Both the position numbers and the translations under genes were made by a program. A stretch of DNA of 60,757 bases from Clostridium sardiniense (GTDB taxonomy: Bacteria > Bacillota > Clostridia > Clostridiales > Clostridiaceae), in NCBI RefSeq assembly GCF_016907995.1, contig NZ_JAFBDA010000023.1, positions 1 through 60,757 of the forward strand, given 5' to 3'. Below the pieces are notes generated by a model. The model was not told where the DNA came from and did not search any database. It saw nothing but the letters and a program-made list of their open reading frames with translations. Within the stretch, counting starts at the first letter, position 1. Every line of letters begins with the position of its first letter. Shown here piece by piece: positions 36,311 to 44,899 of the stretch.

Positions 36311-36526
36311 TTATTTTTTAATCTTTTTATCATCACTCTTTTTATTACTATTAGCTTTTCTCTCTTCAGCATATAATTGCTTTTTTATTTGTCCATTTAT
36401 TAAAAATATAGGCATTAAGAGTACGAATATAGCTATTCTAATTACATTATTATGTATAAATATCATTGATATTAGTCCAATTATCTCAATAATACTTAGT
36501 ATATGAGTAAGTTTATTTGAAAACAT
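36311..36526 (-). CDS. Small two-helix membrane protein, unknown
   Basis: 71 residues: two hydrophobic helices (about 8-23 and 28-44) followed by a strongly basic, Lys-rich tail (KKSDDKKIKK). The ATG at 36526 is chosen since GAGGTG is 6 bases upstream; an in-frame start 7 codons earlier overlaps this site. No family recognised. It stands alone between tRNA-Ser and the citrate locus. Confidence 0.65.
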   Translation of the reverse strand: MFSNKLTHILSIIEIIGLISMIFIHNNVIRIAIFVLLMPIFLINGQIKKQLYAEERKANSNKKSDDKKIKK

Positions 36527-36588
36527 ATAATCACCTCTAATATACATTATAATAAAATAGCTCTTAAATACCTAGTTTATATAAATTA

Positions 36589-36640
36589 AAAAATCCTCCT
36601 CTACCTATTTGTATTAAGCTAATCAAAGGAGGATTTTTTT
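36589..36640. terminator. terminator of the citrate operon
   Basis: AAAAATCCTCCT paired with AGGAGGATTTTT, with an inner TTTG/CAAA helix; T-run on both strands. It lies 60 bases past the transporter stop. Confidence 0.8.
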
Positions 36641-36652
36641 AATCTCAATATC

Positions 36653-36666
36653 AGAAATCGTTTACC
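36653..36666. promoter_or_regulatory. orphan cre-like sequence
   Basis: AGAAATCGTTTACC matches the cre consensus at 12 of 14 positions but lies downstream of the transporter gene, so its role is doubtful. Confidence 0.25.
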
Positions 36667-36699
36667 TAAATTGCAATATCATCTTATTTCCTTTATAAA

Positions 36700-38040
36700 C
36701 TAAAGCCATATACTGAAAAGTACTCCTGCAACTACTAAAATTAGAGCTCCTCCAAGCCTTGTAGCAATCTGAGCATATGCCATCAAATTCATTCTTTTTG
36801 CTGCTCCTAATATTTCTAAATCTCCTGATCCACCTCTATTAACATGGCATAATCCAGCTGCTATAGAAGATTCTATTGGATAGAACCCAAATATTTTAGC
36901 AGTTATCCAAGGTCCAATTATTGCTCCTAAAACAGCAAATAATGATATTATTACAGTAGTCACATTAAATGCTTTCAGCAATTCTCCAAAATCAACCATA
37001 GCTATACCAACACCAGCTATTAATACGTAGAATAAATTACCTACCATAAATTTTTGAACTTGCTTTGCTCCAACCCTTATACCTTCTGGAACTATATTTA
37101 GAGCACAGGCTATTAATACAAATACAACCATATATGCAAATGGATGAATTACTATACCACCTATAGTTGGGAAGAATCCTTTACCAAATAAGTTTGCTAA
37201 ACAATAGAATGCAAGTATTATAAATAATCCAGCAGCCGCATCTTCCATGGTTACTTTTAAGTTAGACTTTTCTTCTTTCGCATTAACGCTACCCTTTATT
37301 AATTCACCATGGCCTGTTAAATTTGGCTTCTTGTTTCCTATTCCATTTAATATCGCTCCCGCAATAATAGCTATAATATTTGCTATAGTTAATATTGCCA
37401 TAGCAGAAGAATACCATACTTTAGGATCCTTTCCGGTTACTTGACCCCATATTTGGCTCATAGGTATAGCACCTGCTCCATTTCCACCTCCCATGATAGG
37501 AAGAGCATAATTTAATATAACTTCCTTAGGTGAAACTCCTGTAATTAATCCTCCAATTACAGCAAACCCTGCCGCAGTAATTGTCGCTATAAGTACCATA
37601 GGAATAAATCCTCCAATAGTCTTTGCTAAAAATTTTCTATCAATTGATAACAATGATCCACAAATCATTATAGATATGTATAATTCTAAAAATCCACTAT
37701 CAAAAAGGGTTTTCACATTATGAACATATACAGTTGGAATAAATCCCATATATACAGCCCATGAAGTAGCTAAAAATGCTAATATAGCTCCACCGCCTAA
37801 ATAATCTTTCCAAATTGGAATTGAATCACCAATTTTACCTAAGATTATCCCACAAGTAAATACTAAAAATATACTTCCAACCATATCTTTTGGTAAAGAC
37901 TTAGTTTCTATTCCCAATATAATTATGACCGCTCCAATAATAAATAATGGCATAGGAATCCCAAAAAGATTTAATTTAATAAACTTTTTCAAAGGTCCAA
38001 TTTCTTGACTCTCATTCTTATTTCCACTTTGTAATTCCAT
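36700..38040 (-). CDS. citS: 2-hydroxycarboxylate (citrate) transporter, CitS type
   Basis: 446-residue membrane protein of the 2HCT family, with about 11 hydrophobic segments. The two re-entrant-loop signatures are intact: IMGGGNGAGAIPMSQIW (first GGxG loop) and CHVNRGGSGDLEILGAAKRM followed by QIATRLGGA, whose Arg binds a substrate carboxylate in CitS. It is expected to import citrate with Na+ or H+, or to exchange citrate for a product; the coupling ion cannot be read. Last gene of the cit operon, 24 bases after the malic-enzyme-type gene. Confidence 0.92.
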   Translation of the reverse strand: MELQSGNKNESQEIGPLKKFIKLNLFGIPMPLFIIGAVIIILGIETKSLPKDMVGSIFLVFTCGIILGKIGDSIPIWKDYLGGGAILAFLATSWAVYMGFIPTVYVHNVKTLFDSGFLELYISIMICGSLLSIDRKFLAKTIGGFIPMVLIATITAAGFAVIGGLITGVSPKEVILNYALPIMGGGNGAGAIPMSQIWGQVTGKDPKVWYSSAMAILTIANIIAIIAGAILNGIGNKKPNLTGHGELIKGSVNAKEEKSNLKVTMEDAAAGLFIILAFYCLANLFGKGFFPTIGGIVIHPFAYMVVFVLIACALNIVPEGIRVGAKQVQKFMVGNLFYVLIAGVGIAMVDFGELLKAFNVTTVIISLFAVLGAIIGPWITAKIFGFYPIESSIAAGLCHVNRGGSGDLEILGAAKRMNLMAYAQIATRLGGALILVVAGVLFSIWL

Positions 38041-38064
38041 ATAATTTTCCTCCTTAGATATTTA

Positions 38065-39207
38065 TTATTTAAAATTTAATCTTACAGTCTCTGAAACTGC
38101 ATCGACTATATTCCCTTCAAACACTCCAGGTATCACTTTATTTGGCGTAGGATTATCCACCAATGAAGCTAATTTCTTTGCAATACTTAACATTAAATCA
38201 TAAGTTACATCATTAGCATTGGCTTCTAATAGCCCCTTAAATAAGCCTGGAAAAACCAAAATATTATTTACTTGATTTGGATACGCTGGTCCACCTGTAG
38301 CTATTACAGCTGCTCCAGCCTCCTTAGCTATCTCGGGTTTAACTTCTGGTGTTGGATTTGCGAGAGCAAATATAATAGGATCTTTACCCATAGTTTTTAT
38401 CATGTCATATGTTAAGACATTCCCCTCTGACAAACCAATAAATACATCACTATTGTTAATGACATCTTCAAGGGAGCCTTTAAGCTTATCTGGATTCGTT
38501 ATTTTTGCTATTTCTTGCTGTGGTTCATTTAAATCCGTATCTCCATATACTAAAGATCCTTTTCTATCTACTAAAATTATATTGTCTATTCCAGCTTCTT
38601 TTAATAATTTAGCTGTTGCAATACCTGAAGCTCCTGCCCCTAGAACTACAACTTTTAAACTTTCAAAATCCTTTTTCACAACCTTAGTAGCATTATATAA
38701 AGCCGCTAGTACTGCAATAGCTGTTCCATGTTGATCATCATGATACACAGGTATATTAAGCTCTTTCTTTAATACCTCTTCTATGTAAAAACATTCAGGT
38801 GCTTTAATATCTTCTAAATGTATTCCACTAAAACTATTGGCTATACTTTTTATAGTCTTAATTAACTCATCTTTATCCATCTGGTCAACACATAAAGGAA
38901 TTGCGTTAACCCCTGCCAATTGATTGTATACTGAAGCCTTTGCCTCTACTATTGGATATCCAGCTAATGTACCAATATTACCAAAGCCTAAGACTGCTGT
39001 TCCATCAGTAATTACTGCTATTGAATTTCCAATAGATGTTAATTTTTTAATACTTTCAGGACAATGTTCAACTTCCTTACAAACAGTTGAAACACCTGGT
39101 GTATATATTTGAGATAAATCCTCCTTATTTTCTATATTAAAATTTGAGTTTATACTAATTAACCCATGTGCTGATTCTCGTGTCTTTAATATCTCTTCTT
39201 TAGTCAT
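38065..39207 (-). CDS. Malic-enzyme-family oxaloacetate decarboxylase, CitM-like
   Basis: 380-residue NAD-binding malic enzyme homologue: YTPGVSTVCK, IAVITDGTAVLGFGNIG, the metal-binding DDQHGTAIAVLAAL, and the Rossmann loop VVLGAGASGIATAKLL. In citrate clusters of lactic acid bacteria the malic-enzyme homologue CitM acts as a soluble oxaloacetate decarboxylase giving pyruvate. The same role is inferred here from position between citX and citS and the absence of oadABG genes in the locus. The ATG at 39207 has GAGG upstream and begins the usual MTKEEILKTRE; an upstream ATG at 39243 lacks a site. Confidence 0.85.
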   Translation of the reverse strand: MTKEEILKTRESAHGLISINSNFNIENKEDLSQIYTPGVSTVCKEVEHCPESIKKLTSIGNSIAVITDGTAVLGFGNIGTLAGYPIVEAKASVYNQLAGVNAIPLCVDQMDKDELIKTIKSIANSFSGIHLEDIKAPECFYIEEVLKKELNIPVYHDDQHGTAIAVLAALYNATKVVKKDFESLKVVVLGAGASGIATAKLLKEAGIDNIILVDRKGSLVYGDTDLNEPQQEIAKITNPDKLKGSLEDVINNSDVFIGLSEGNVLTYDMIKTMGKDPIIFALANPTPEVKPEIAKEAGAAVIATGGPAYPNQVNNILVFPGLFKGLLEANANDVTYDLMLSIAKKLASLVDNPTPNKVIPGVFEGNIVDAVSETVRLNFK

Positions 39208-39256
39208 AATAAAATACCTCTTTTCTAAATTCATATAAATCAAATAAAACTTCTTA

Positions 39257-39274
39257 TTGGTAAACGTTTACCAA
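39257..39274. promoter_or_regulatory. palindromic cre-like site in the cit operon
   Basis: TTGGTAAACGTTTACCAA is a perfect 18-bp palindrome between citX and the malic-enzyme gene. Its core GGTAAACGTTTACC matches the CcpA cre consensus at 12 of 14 positions. Inside an operon it could act as a roadblock or control an internal promoter for the last two genes. Confidence 0.6.
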
Positions 39275-39288
39275 GAGTCTATAATTTA

Positions 39289-39816
39289 TTATTTATATTT
39301 TTCTTGAAAATTATTTTCTCTATATTCATTTATTAGCTTATTTATGCAAATAATTAGCTCTTCTACCGAATGAGTTCTACTTCTGCCACATTCTACTGCT
39401 GGACTATCGCATAGAAGACACTTCCTTTTAGAAATACTAAGCTGCTCTCTACTTATCTTTGATAAATTTTTATAAAAAATATCTATATCAAACAGCCTCC
39501 CTAAAGGATGTCTTTCTTCTAAATTTACAGTTAATTTCTTTAAATCAATCGGAGATTTATCTGAAATAAAATATGCCTCAAACCCCGACATACGCTTTAT
39601 TCTTTTTAGTGCCTTAGCATTTAGAATCTCTTCTAATGCTAAAACACCTTCATTAAATGCAAAGTAATAATTATCAGACAACTTATACGGACCTGGAATA
39701 TTAATTGTAAAACATATGATATTCCCTAAGTTTTCTTCATTTAACTTTTTTATCTCACTTGCTCTCTCCTCTCTCCCTTTTAATATCTCATGTAATAATT
39801 TATTTTGAATTGTCAT
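39289..39816 (-). CDS. citX: Apo-citrate lyase phosphoribosyl-dephospho-CoA transferase
   Basis: 175-residue enzyme that attaches the prosthetic group made by CitG to Ser14 of CitD. Motifs: the N-terminal KGREERASEIK, LGRLFDIDIF, and the C-terminal RKCLLCDSPAVECGRSRTHS. It stands alone here; in E. coli it is also separate, while in some bacteria it is fused to CitG. It follows citF by 2 bases. Confidence 0.92.
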   Translation of the reverse strand: MTIQNKLLHEILKGREERASEIKKLNEENLGNIICFTINIPGPYKLSDNYYFAFNEGVLALEEILNAKALKRIKRMSGFEAYFISDKSPIDLKKLTVNLEERHPLGRLFDIDIFYKNLSKISREQLSISKRKCLLCDSPAVECGRSRTHSVEELIICINKLINEYRENNFQEKYK

Positions 39817-39818
39817 AA

Positions 39819-41378
39819 CTAATCCTCTTTTACTTTACGAATAACATCAATAATTGACCCATCACGATATTCTACTACACCAACAACTCTATCTTCATAC
39901 TTAATAGCTTCTGGTTTCCCTGTTATTAATATTGCCTTTTCATATAATTCTTCTATATCAAATATAGGTATTCTCTTATTTTTCTCTAATTTGTCTTTTA
40001 ATTCTTTATTATTAGGATTAGATAAATTAATTGCCACACCACGTTCTGTAACTACTACATCAATGGAATCTCCTGGAGTAATAACAGTATTTACTTTATC
40101 TACAACTGTTGGTATTCTTCCACGTACAAGTGGAGCTACTATCATTGATAGTTTTGCACCTGCCGCTGTATCTGAGTGTCCACCAGACGCTCCACGTATA
40201 AATCCATCTGATCCTGTAATAACATTAACATTAAAGTTCTTATCTACTTCTAATGCGCTTAAAATAACAATATCTAGTTTATTAGCTATACATCCTTTAT
40301 TGTATGGATTAGCATACAATGATGCATCTATCTCTACATGTCTGTTATTTTTACCTATTGACTCAACAGCTTTTAAATCAAAACTTTGGACATCAAATAA
40401 TGTCTTTATAAAGCCTTCTTCATGCAAATCAACAAACTGTCTGCTAATACCACCTAATCCAAAGCTTGCTGTAATATTTTCTTCCTGCATTTTTTCCTTT
40501 AAAAAACGTGCAACCGCAAGAGATGCTCCTCCAGTACCAGCTTGTATAGAAAACCCTTCTTTTAAATATCCTGAAGCTTCAATAACAGCTGCTGCATATT
40601 TTGCGATTAGTAATTCTTTTGGATCATTTGTAAAACGTGTAGCTCCAGAAGCTATTCCATTTGGATCTCCAATTTCGTCCACACAAACTACATAATCTAC
40701 ATCTTGTTGTGATATACTTGCTGGAACATTAGGGTATGGCATCATAGTATCTGTTATTAAAACAACTTGATCTGCATATTTGGAATCTATGATAGCATAA
40801 CCTAATGACCCACATTGTGATTTCCCATATATACCATTAGCATTGCCATATTCATCTGCACATGGCACTCCTAAAAATGCTATATCTATTTTAGAATCTC
40901 CAGCTTCAATTGCACGTGCACGTCCACCATGAGAACGAATAATTATAGGCTTTTTCATAATCCCCTTTGAAATAGCTTCTCCTAGCTTTCCACGGACTCC
41001 ACTTGTTTCAATTCCAGTAATAATTCCATCCTCAATATAATCAATAAGAAATACATGAGCACTTGTTAAAGAACTTGCACATAAAGTTAAATCTCTTATT
41101 CCAAGCTTTGATATCTCATCCATAACCATTTTCATTACATAATCTCCAGCACGGAAATGATGGTGAAATGAAATAGTCATTCCATCTTTAAGACCTGTTT
41201 TCTTAATAGCTTCTGATAAAGAATCTAACTTCTTATTATGACCTCTAAATGTAGCAGTAATTTTTCTTCCTTCAATATTTCCCTCTGGCTTTAAGCTAAA
41301 TTCACCTTCAAATCCTACAGTTTTTCTATCTTTTAATATTTCATCTGGTATATTTACACCTATACTATTTAACCCCAT
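39819..41378 (-). CDS. citF: Citrate lyase alpha subunit
   Basis: 519-residue citrate:acetyl-ACP transferase subunit; exchanges the acetyl on the ACP for citrate. Typical parts are MTISFHHHFRAGDYVM, SHGGRARAIEAGD, VVCVDEIGDPNGIASGATRFTN and GASGGHSDTAAGAK. Length is right. It is directly after citE (3-base gap) and before citX. Confidence 0.96.
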   Translation of the reverse strand: MGLNSIGVNIPDEILKDRKTVGFEGEFSLKPEGNIEGRKITATFRGHNKKLDSLSEAIKKTGLKDGMTISFHHHFRAGDYVMKMVMDEISKLGIRDLTLCASSLTSAHVFLIDYIEDGIITGIETSGVRGKLGEAISKGIMKKPIIIRSHGGRARAIEAGDSKIDIAFLGVPCADEYGNANGIYGKSQCGSLGYAIIDSKYADQVVLITDTMMPYPNVPASISQQDVDYVVCVDEIGDPNGIASGATRFTNDPKELLIAKYAAAVIEASGYLKEGFSIQAGTGGASLAVARFLKEKMQEENITASFGLGGISRQFVDLHEEGFIKTLFDVQSFDLKAVESIGKNNRHVEIDASLYANPYNKGCIANKLDIVILSALEVDKNFNVNVITGSDGFIRGASGGHSDTAAGAKLSMIVAPLVRGRIPTVVDKVNTVITPGDSIDVVVTERGVAINLSNPNNKELKDKLEKNKRIPIFDIEELYEKAILITGKPEAIKYEDRVVGVVEYRDGSIIDVIRKVKED

Positions 41379-41381
41379 AAA

Positions 41382-42272
41382 TTACACTTCCTTTTCATAT
41401 GTTATTCCTGAAGCTTTTGCAATCATTAATACACGCTCTGCTCTTGCAATAATCGGTTTATCAATCATCTTACCATTAACAGAAACAACTCCTGAACCTC
41501 TTCTTTCAGCTTCCTCTGCCGCTTCAATTATTAGTATAGATTTTTCAATTTCCTTTATAGTTGGTTCATAAATTTTATGTAATAAATCTATTTGTTTTGG
41601 ATTTATAAGTGATTTACCATCAAATCCTAATTGTTTTATTAATGTAGCTTCCCTTATAAAACCCTCTTCATTATTTACGTCTGAGTATACAGTATCAAAA
41701 GCTGAAATTTTTGCTGCTCTTGATGCTAGTATTATTTGACTACGTGCTGCTAATAACTCAATACCTTCTGGTGATCTATTAGTTTTCATATCTGTTACAA
41801 AATCTTCTGCGCCAAGTGCTATACCCATTAAACGTTTAGATGAAGTTGCAATGTCATAAGCATTTAAAACACCTAATGCTGATTCTATAGCAGCCATCAT
41901 TTTTGTAGTTCCAATAGGTAAACCTACCTCTTTTTCAATAGATGCAATTACATTCTCCATATCTATTACATCCTGTGCAGTTTCTGTCTTTGGTAAACGT
42001 ATAACATCAGGCTGTGCCCTGACCATAGCTTTTAAATCTTCTAACCCAAACTCAGAATCTAAAGCATTAACACGAACAACAGTCTCAGTGTCTCCAAAAT
42101 CCATTGATTTTAATGCATGATACACAAGTCTCCTAGCTGTATCCTTTTCTAAAATAGAAACTGAATCCTCCAAATCAAACATTACTGAATCAGCTCCATA
42201 TATAGTGCAATCTTTTATCATTGCAGGCTTGCTTCCTGGTACAAACATCATTGATCTTCTTAATCTTGTCAT
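41382..42272 (-). CDS. citE: Citrate lyase beta subunit (citryl-ACP lyase)
   Basis: 296-residue TIM-barrel lyase cleaving citryl-ACP to oxaloacetate and acetyl-[22 protein letters not shown] opens the protein, VMFDLEDSV carries the metal-binding Glu/Asp, and IALGAEDFVTDMKT and GKSLINPKQI are the conserved loops. The ATG at 42272 overlaps the citD stop (TAATG) and has GGAGG inside the citD end, so the longer frame is rejected. Confidence 0.96.
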   Translation of the reverse strand: MTRLRRSMMFVPGSKPAMIKDCTIYGADSVMFDLEDSVSILEKDTARRLVYHALKSMDFGDTETVVRVNALDSEFGLEDLKAMVRAQPDVIRLPKTETAQDVIDMENVIASIEKEVGLPIGTTKMMAAIESALGVLNAYDIATSSKRLMGIALGAEDFVTDMKTNRSPEGIELLAARSQIILASRAAKISAFDTVYSDVNNEEGFIREATLIKQLGFDGKSLINPKQIDLLHKIYEPTIKEIEKSILIIEAAEEAERRGSGVVSVNGKMIDKPIIARAERVLMIAKASGITYEKEV

Positions 42273-42565
42273 TAATAATTCCTCCAATCAAATTCTTTTA
42301 ATTCAGCAGCTCTATAAATTGCAGATTCAATACGGGCTTCTATAACACAGTTTAAAGCTCCTTTATCATTTATCTCCATGATAACTTCATCTACTTTTAA
42401 TCTCTTAAGAGTTTCTCTTGCAACCTCCATTATTTCATTACCAAATTGTTTTTTAACAGTACTGGTCAAATTTATTTCAATATTATTTGTATCTGATGGT
42501 TCTACTGAAACTATGCAATCACTTGATTCAAGTGTTCCTGCTACTGCAGGCTTTTTAATTCTCAT
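42272..42565 (-). CDS. citD: Citrate lyase acyl carrier protein (gamma subunit)
   Basis: 97-residue ACP. The N-terminus [17 protein letters not shown] places S14 for attachment of the 2'-(5''-phosphoribosyl)-3'-dephospho-CoA group. The start at 42565 is chosen for its GGAGG site and the family N-terminus; it is 1 base from the citC stop. Its stop overlaps the citE start. Confidence 0.95.
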   Translation of the reverse strand: MRIKKPAVAGTLESSDCIVSVEPSDTNNIEINLTSTVKKQFGNEIMEVARETLKRLKVDEVIMEINDKGALNCVIEARIESAIYRAAELKEFDWRNY

Positions 42566-42566
42566 A

Positions 42567-43622
42567 CTAAATACCTCCAAAAATATTATTTTGTTTATTT
42601 AAATTCAATAAATAATCAAATGTTGTCTTAGGAACAAGCTCCTTTATCATATCTAATTTATTTTCAAGCAAAAATTCACGAACACGTGAAGCTGATATAG
42701 CTTGTCCGTTGTATTCTAACCTTGGCACTTCAATAACATCTATACCATAGTCAGGAAGTATATCTTTCATATATTCATTGTAATCATTTGTTACATTAGA
42801 CAGTGGTTCTTCTCCAACATATCTACATGTAATATTAAGAGTTTTAGCAATGTACTTAGAAAATAAATTTAAATCTAAATAAGCATGAGCCTTTACAATC
42901 TTCTCTTTTCCTTTTATAAAATAAGAAGGAAACGTAGCATTTGAAATTATATATTTTCCTGCTTCATGTATGATAACGTTATCTAAATGAGCTACACCTA
43001 CCTTTACCATAGCCAATCTATCATATGTACTAAACTCTGACTTATCTTCTGTTAAGATAAATAAATGAACTATATCATTTTCTTTTGCTGCCTTTTCAAT
43101 TAGGAAAAGATGCCCCTTTGTAAATGGATTACAATTCATAACAATGGATGAAATATTATCTCCTTCTACCCTAGCCTCACTAAGTTTCTGAAGATATTTC
43201 TTTAATCCATTAGCTTTATTTTCTAATAAAGCTACTAATCCTTCAATTTTTACTATTGTATGATAACCAAGACTTTCAAAAAGCTCGCAATTTTCTGGTT
43301 TTGTATATATGAATAAGTGTGTTTTATTATTTTCAAATTCTTTTTCAGTAAGTAACTTAACTATCTCATTTGTTAAACCCCTATTCTTAAAATCCTCTCT
43401 TACAGCAAAGCATTTTAGTACATTATCATCTAATGATCCAGTAGCTATTACTTCATTATGATTAAATACTGCTATCGTGAATTCAATATCATCTAAATAG
43501 CTAAGTCCTTCTTCGTCTAAGAATTTTTCAACCTTCTTTTTATTTCTTATATCTCTTTGAGGATCAAATGAAATAAATGTTAAATCAATTTTCAACTCTC
43601 CTTCATACATCCATACTCCCAT
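42567..43622 (-). CDS. citC: Citrate lyase ligase (acetylating)
   Basis: 351-residue enzyme that acetylates the thiol of citrate lyase ACP using ATP and acetate, switching the lyase on. An N-terminal GNAT-like domain (about 20-135) is followed by a nucleotidyltransferase domain with the HxGH-like [14 protein letters not shown] motif and [10 protein letters not shown] near the end. First gene of the minus-strand cit operon, with AGGAG 9 bases upstream of the ATG and a promoter at 43685-43712. Confidence 0.95.
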   Translation of the reverse strand: MGVWMYEGELKIDLTFISFDPQRDIRNKKKVEKFLDEEGLSYLDDIEFTIAVFNHNEVIATGSLDDNVLKCFAVREDFKNRGLTNEIVKLLTEKEFENNKTHLFIYTKPENCELFESLGYHTIVKIEGLVALLENKANGLKKYLQKLSEARVEGDNISSIVMNCNPFTKGHLFLIEKAAKENDIVHLFILTEDKSEFSTYDRLAMVKVGVAHLDNVIIHEAGKYIISNATFPSYFIKGKEKIVKAHAYLDLNLFSKYIAKTLNITCRYVGEEPLSNVTNDYNEYMKDILPDYGIDVIEVPRLEYNGQAISASRVREFLLENKLDMIKELVPKTTFDYLLNLNKQNNIFGGI

Positions 43623-43684
43623 ATATATTTTCTCCTAATTATTTTACTTTTGTTTATTTTTTTAACATTTGTGCTTGTGACTTT

Positions 43685-43712
43685 ATTTTACCACACCCTT
43701 TTCAAAGTACAA
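43685..43712 (-). promoter_or_regulatory. promoter of the citCDEFX operon
   Basis: On the minus strand TTGTAC (43712-43707), a 16-base spacer ending in TGTGG and TAAAAT (43690-43685) form a promoter with an extended -10. Confidence 0.55.
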
Positions 43713-43808
43713 TACTTTTTAATTTTTTTAATTATTTACGATATTTCACATTGTTTAACCTAAAATTTGTTACTTTTTTGCTTATTTTTATATATATTTT
43801 GTACTAAA

Positions 43809-43837
43809 TTGTATTATTTTTCATGTTTTTATAAAAT
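43809..43837 (+). promoter_or_regulatory. promoter of citG and the regulator gene
   Basis: TTGTAT, a 17-base spacer and TAAAAT on the plus strand; predicted start near 43844, inside the cre-like site. Confidence 0.55.
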
Positions 43838-43850
43838 GAAAACGTTTCTC
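43837..43850. promoter_or_regulatory. cre-like site at the divergent cit promoters
   Basis: TGAAAACGTTTCTC keeps the left half and CG core of the CcpA site, but the right half is degenerate. It overlaps the end of the -10 box and the start point of the citG promoter, a position suited to repression. The surrounding 302-base gap also holds two CATTTGTG motifs (near 43668 and 43878) that could be regulator sites. Confidence 0.45.
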
Positions 43851-43924
43851 AAGCTACACAAAGTTGTCTCTTTTTATCATTTGTGATATATTTTTTCATA
43901 TGTTAAAGAAAAGGAGAGAGTGTT

Positions 43925-44785
43925 TTGAAAGTTGATAGAAAACTTTTCATAGAAAAAGCGACTAGTTTAATAATAAAATCTTTATTGTACGAGGTAAGCT
44001 GCTATCCCTCTCCAGGATTAGTATCTCCTGTTTCAACAGGAGCTCATAATGATATGGATTATTACACATTTATCGATAGCATTTCTGAAATAGGACCTTT
44101 ATTTAAAGAAATAATAGAGATGAGCATGTCCCAAATCCCACTTAATAAATTATTATCTACAATAAGACCTATAGGCATTAATATAGAAGATGCAATGTTT
44201 ACTGCTACAAAAAAAATAAACACCCATAAAGGATTAATATTCTTACTTGGAGTTGTAGCTGCTTCTGTATCAAGAGCATTTTATAACAATTTACCCTTTA
44301 ATTCAGTGCACAGTGTAATAAAGGAGATTTCATCTAACTTAGTTGAGAATGAATTATGTTCTAAGAACAGCAAGAATACAATAACTTACGGAGAAAAAAT
44401 ATTCAAAAAATACGGAATAACAGGGATTAGAGGCGAAGTTGAGAAAGGTCTACCAACTGTATTTAATCACAGCCTACCTTTTTATGAAAAATATTCAAAC
44501 CTAAAAACAAATCAAAGGTTATATCTTACATTAATTTGTATAATGGCACATTGTGAAGATTCTACTCTTTTACACAGACACAATATAGACGTTTTAGAAG
44601 AAGTAAATACAAGATCTACAGAAATACTTAATCTCATGGAATATAAAAACTTAAAATCTATCGAAAAAGAAGTAATAAAACTAGATAAAGAATTCTCAGA
44701 AAGAAAGATAAGCCCCGGTGGAAGCGCTGATTTATTGGCGGTAACTGTTTTTTTAGATGGTATTAAAGATTATTTTCCTTTATAA
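43925..44785 (+). CDS. citG: Triphosphoribosyl-dephospho-CoA synthase
   Basis: 286-residue enzyme making the citrate lyase prosthetic group precursor from ATP and dephospho-CoA. Family marks: LLYEVSCYPSPGLVSP, NDMDYYTFIDS, NTHKGLIFLLG and the C-terminal SPGGSADLLAVTVFL. The start is TTG with AAGGAG 6-7 bases upstream; no ATG fits. It is divergent from citC and followed by the SorC-family gene, unlike enteric operons where citG is in the main operon. Confidence 0.92.
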   Translation: MKVDRKLFIEKATSLIIKSLLYEVSCYPSPGLVSPVSTGAHNDMDYYTFIDSISEIGPLFKEIIEMSMSQIPLNKLLSTIRPIGINIEDAMFTATKKINTHKGLIFLLGVVAASVSRAFYNNLPFNSVHSVIKEISSNLVENELCSKNSKNTITYGEKIFKKYGITGIRGEVEKGLPTVFNHSLPFYEKYSNLKTNQRLYLTLICIMAHCEDSTLLHRHNIDVLEEVNTRSTEILNLMEYKNLKSIEKEVIKLDKEFSERKISPGGSADLLAVTVFLDGIKDYFPL

Positions 44786-44816
44786 TTAAATGTAGTTTAT
44801 TATTACTATAAATTTT

Positions 44817-44854
44817 AAGATAAAAAATATTATTAAATTTATATTTTTTATCTT
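44817..44854 (+). terminator. AT-rich hairpin between citG and the regulator
   Basis: A 14-bp perfect stem (AAGATAAAAAATAT and complement) with a 10-base loop lies in the 114-base gap. It lacks a proper U-run and is a weak or partial terminator at most. Confidence 0.4.
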
Positions 44855-44899
44855 AGAAGCATATTTAATGAGAATAATCTAAAATCGAGGTATGATTAC

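Noticed and set aside
36653..36666. Functional cre at the end of the cit operon
   Set aside because: It lies downstream of the last gene and has no promoter beside it; kept only as a low-confidence sequence match.
39991..40695. 234-codon open frame opposite citF
   Set aside because: Citrate lyase alpha on the other strand is certain; the antisense frame has no ribosome binding site and no recognisable protein pattern.
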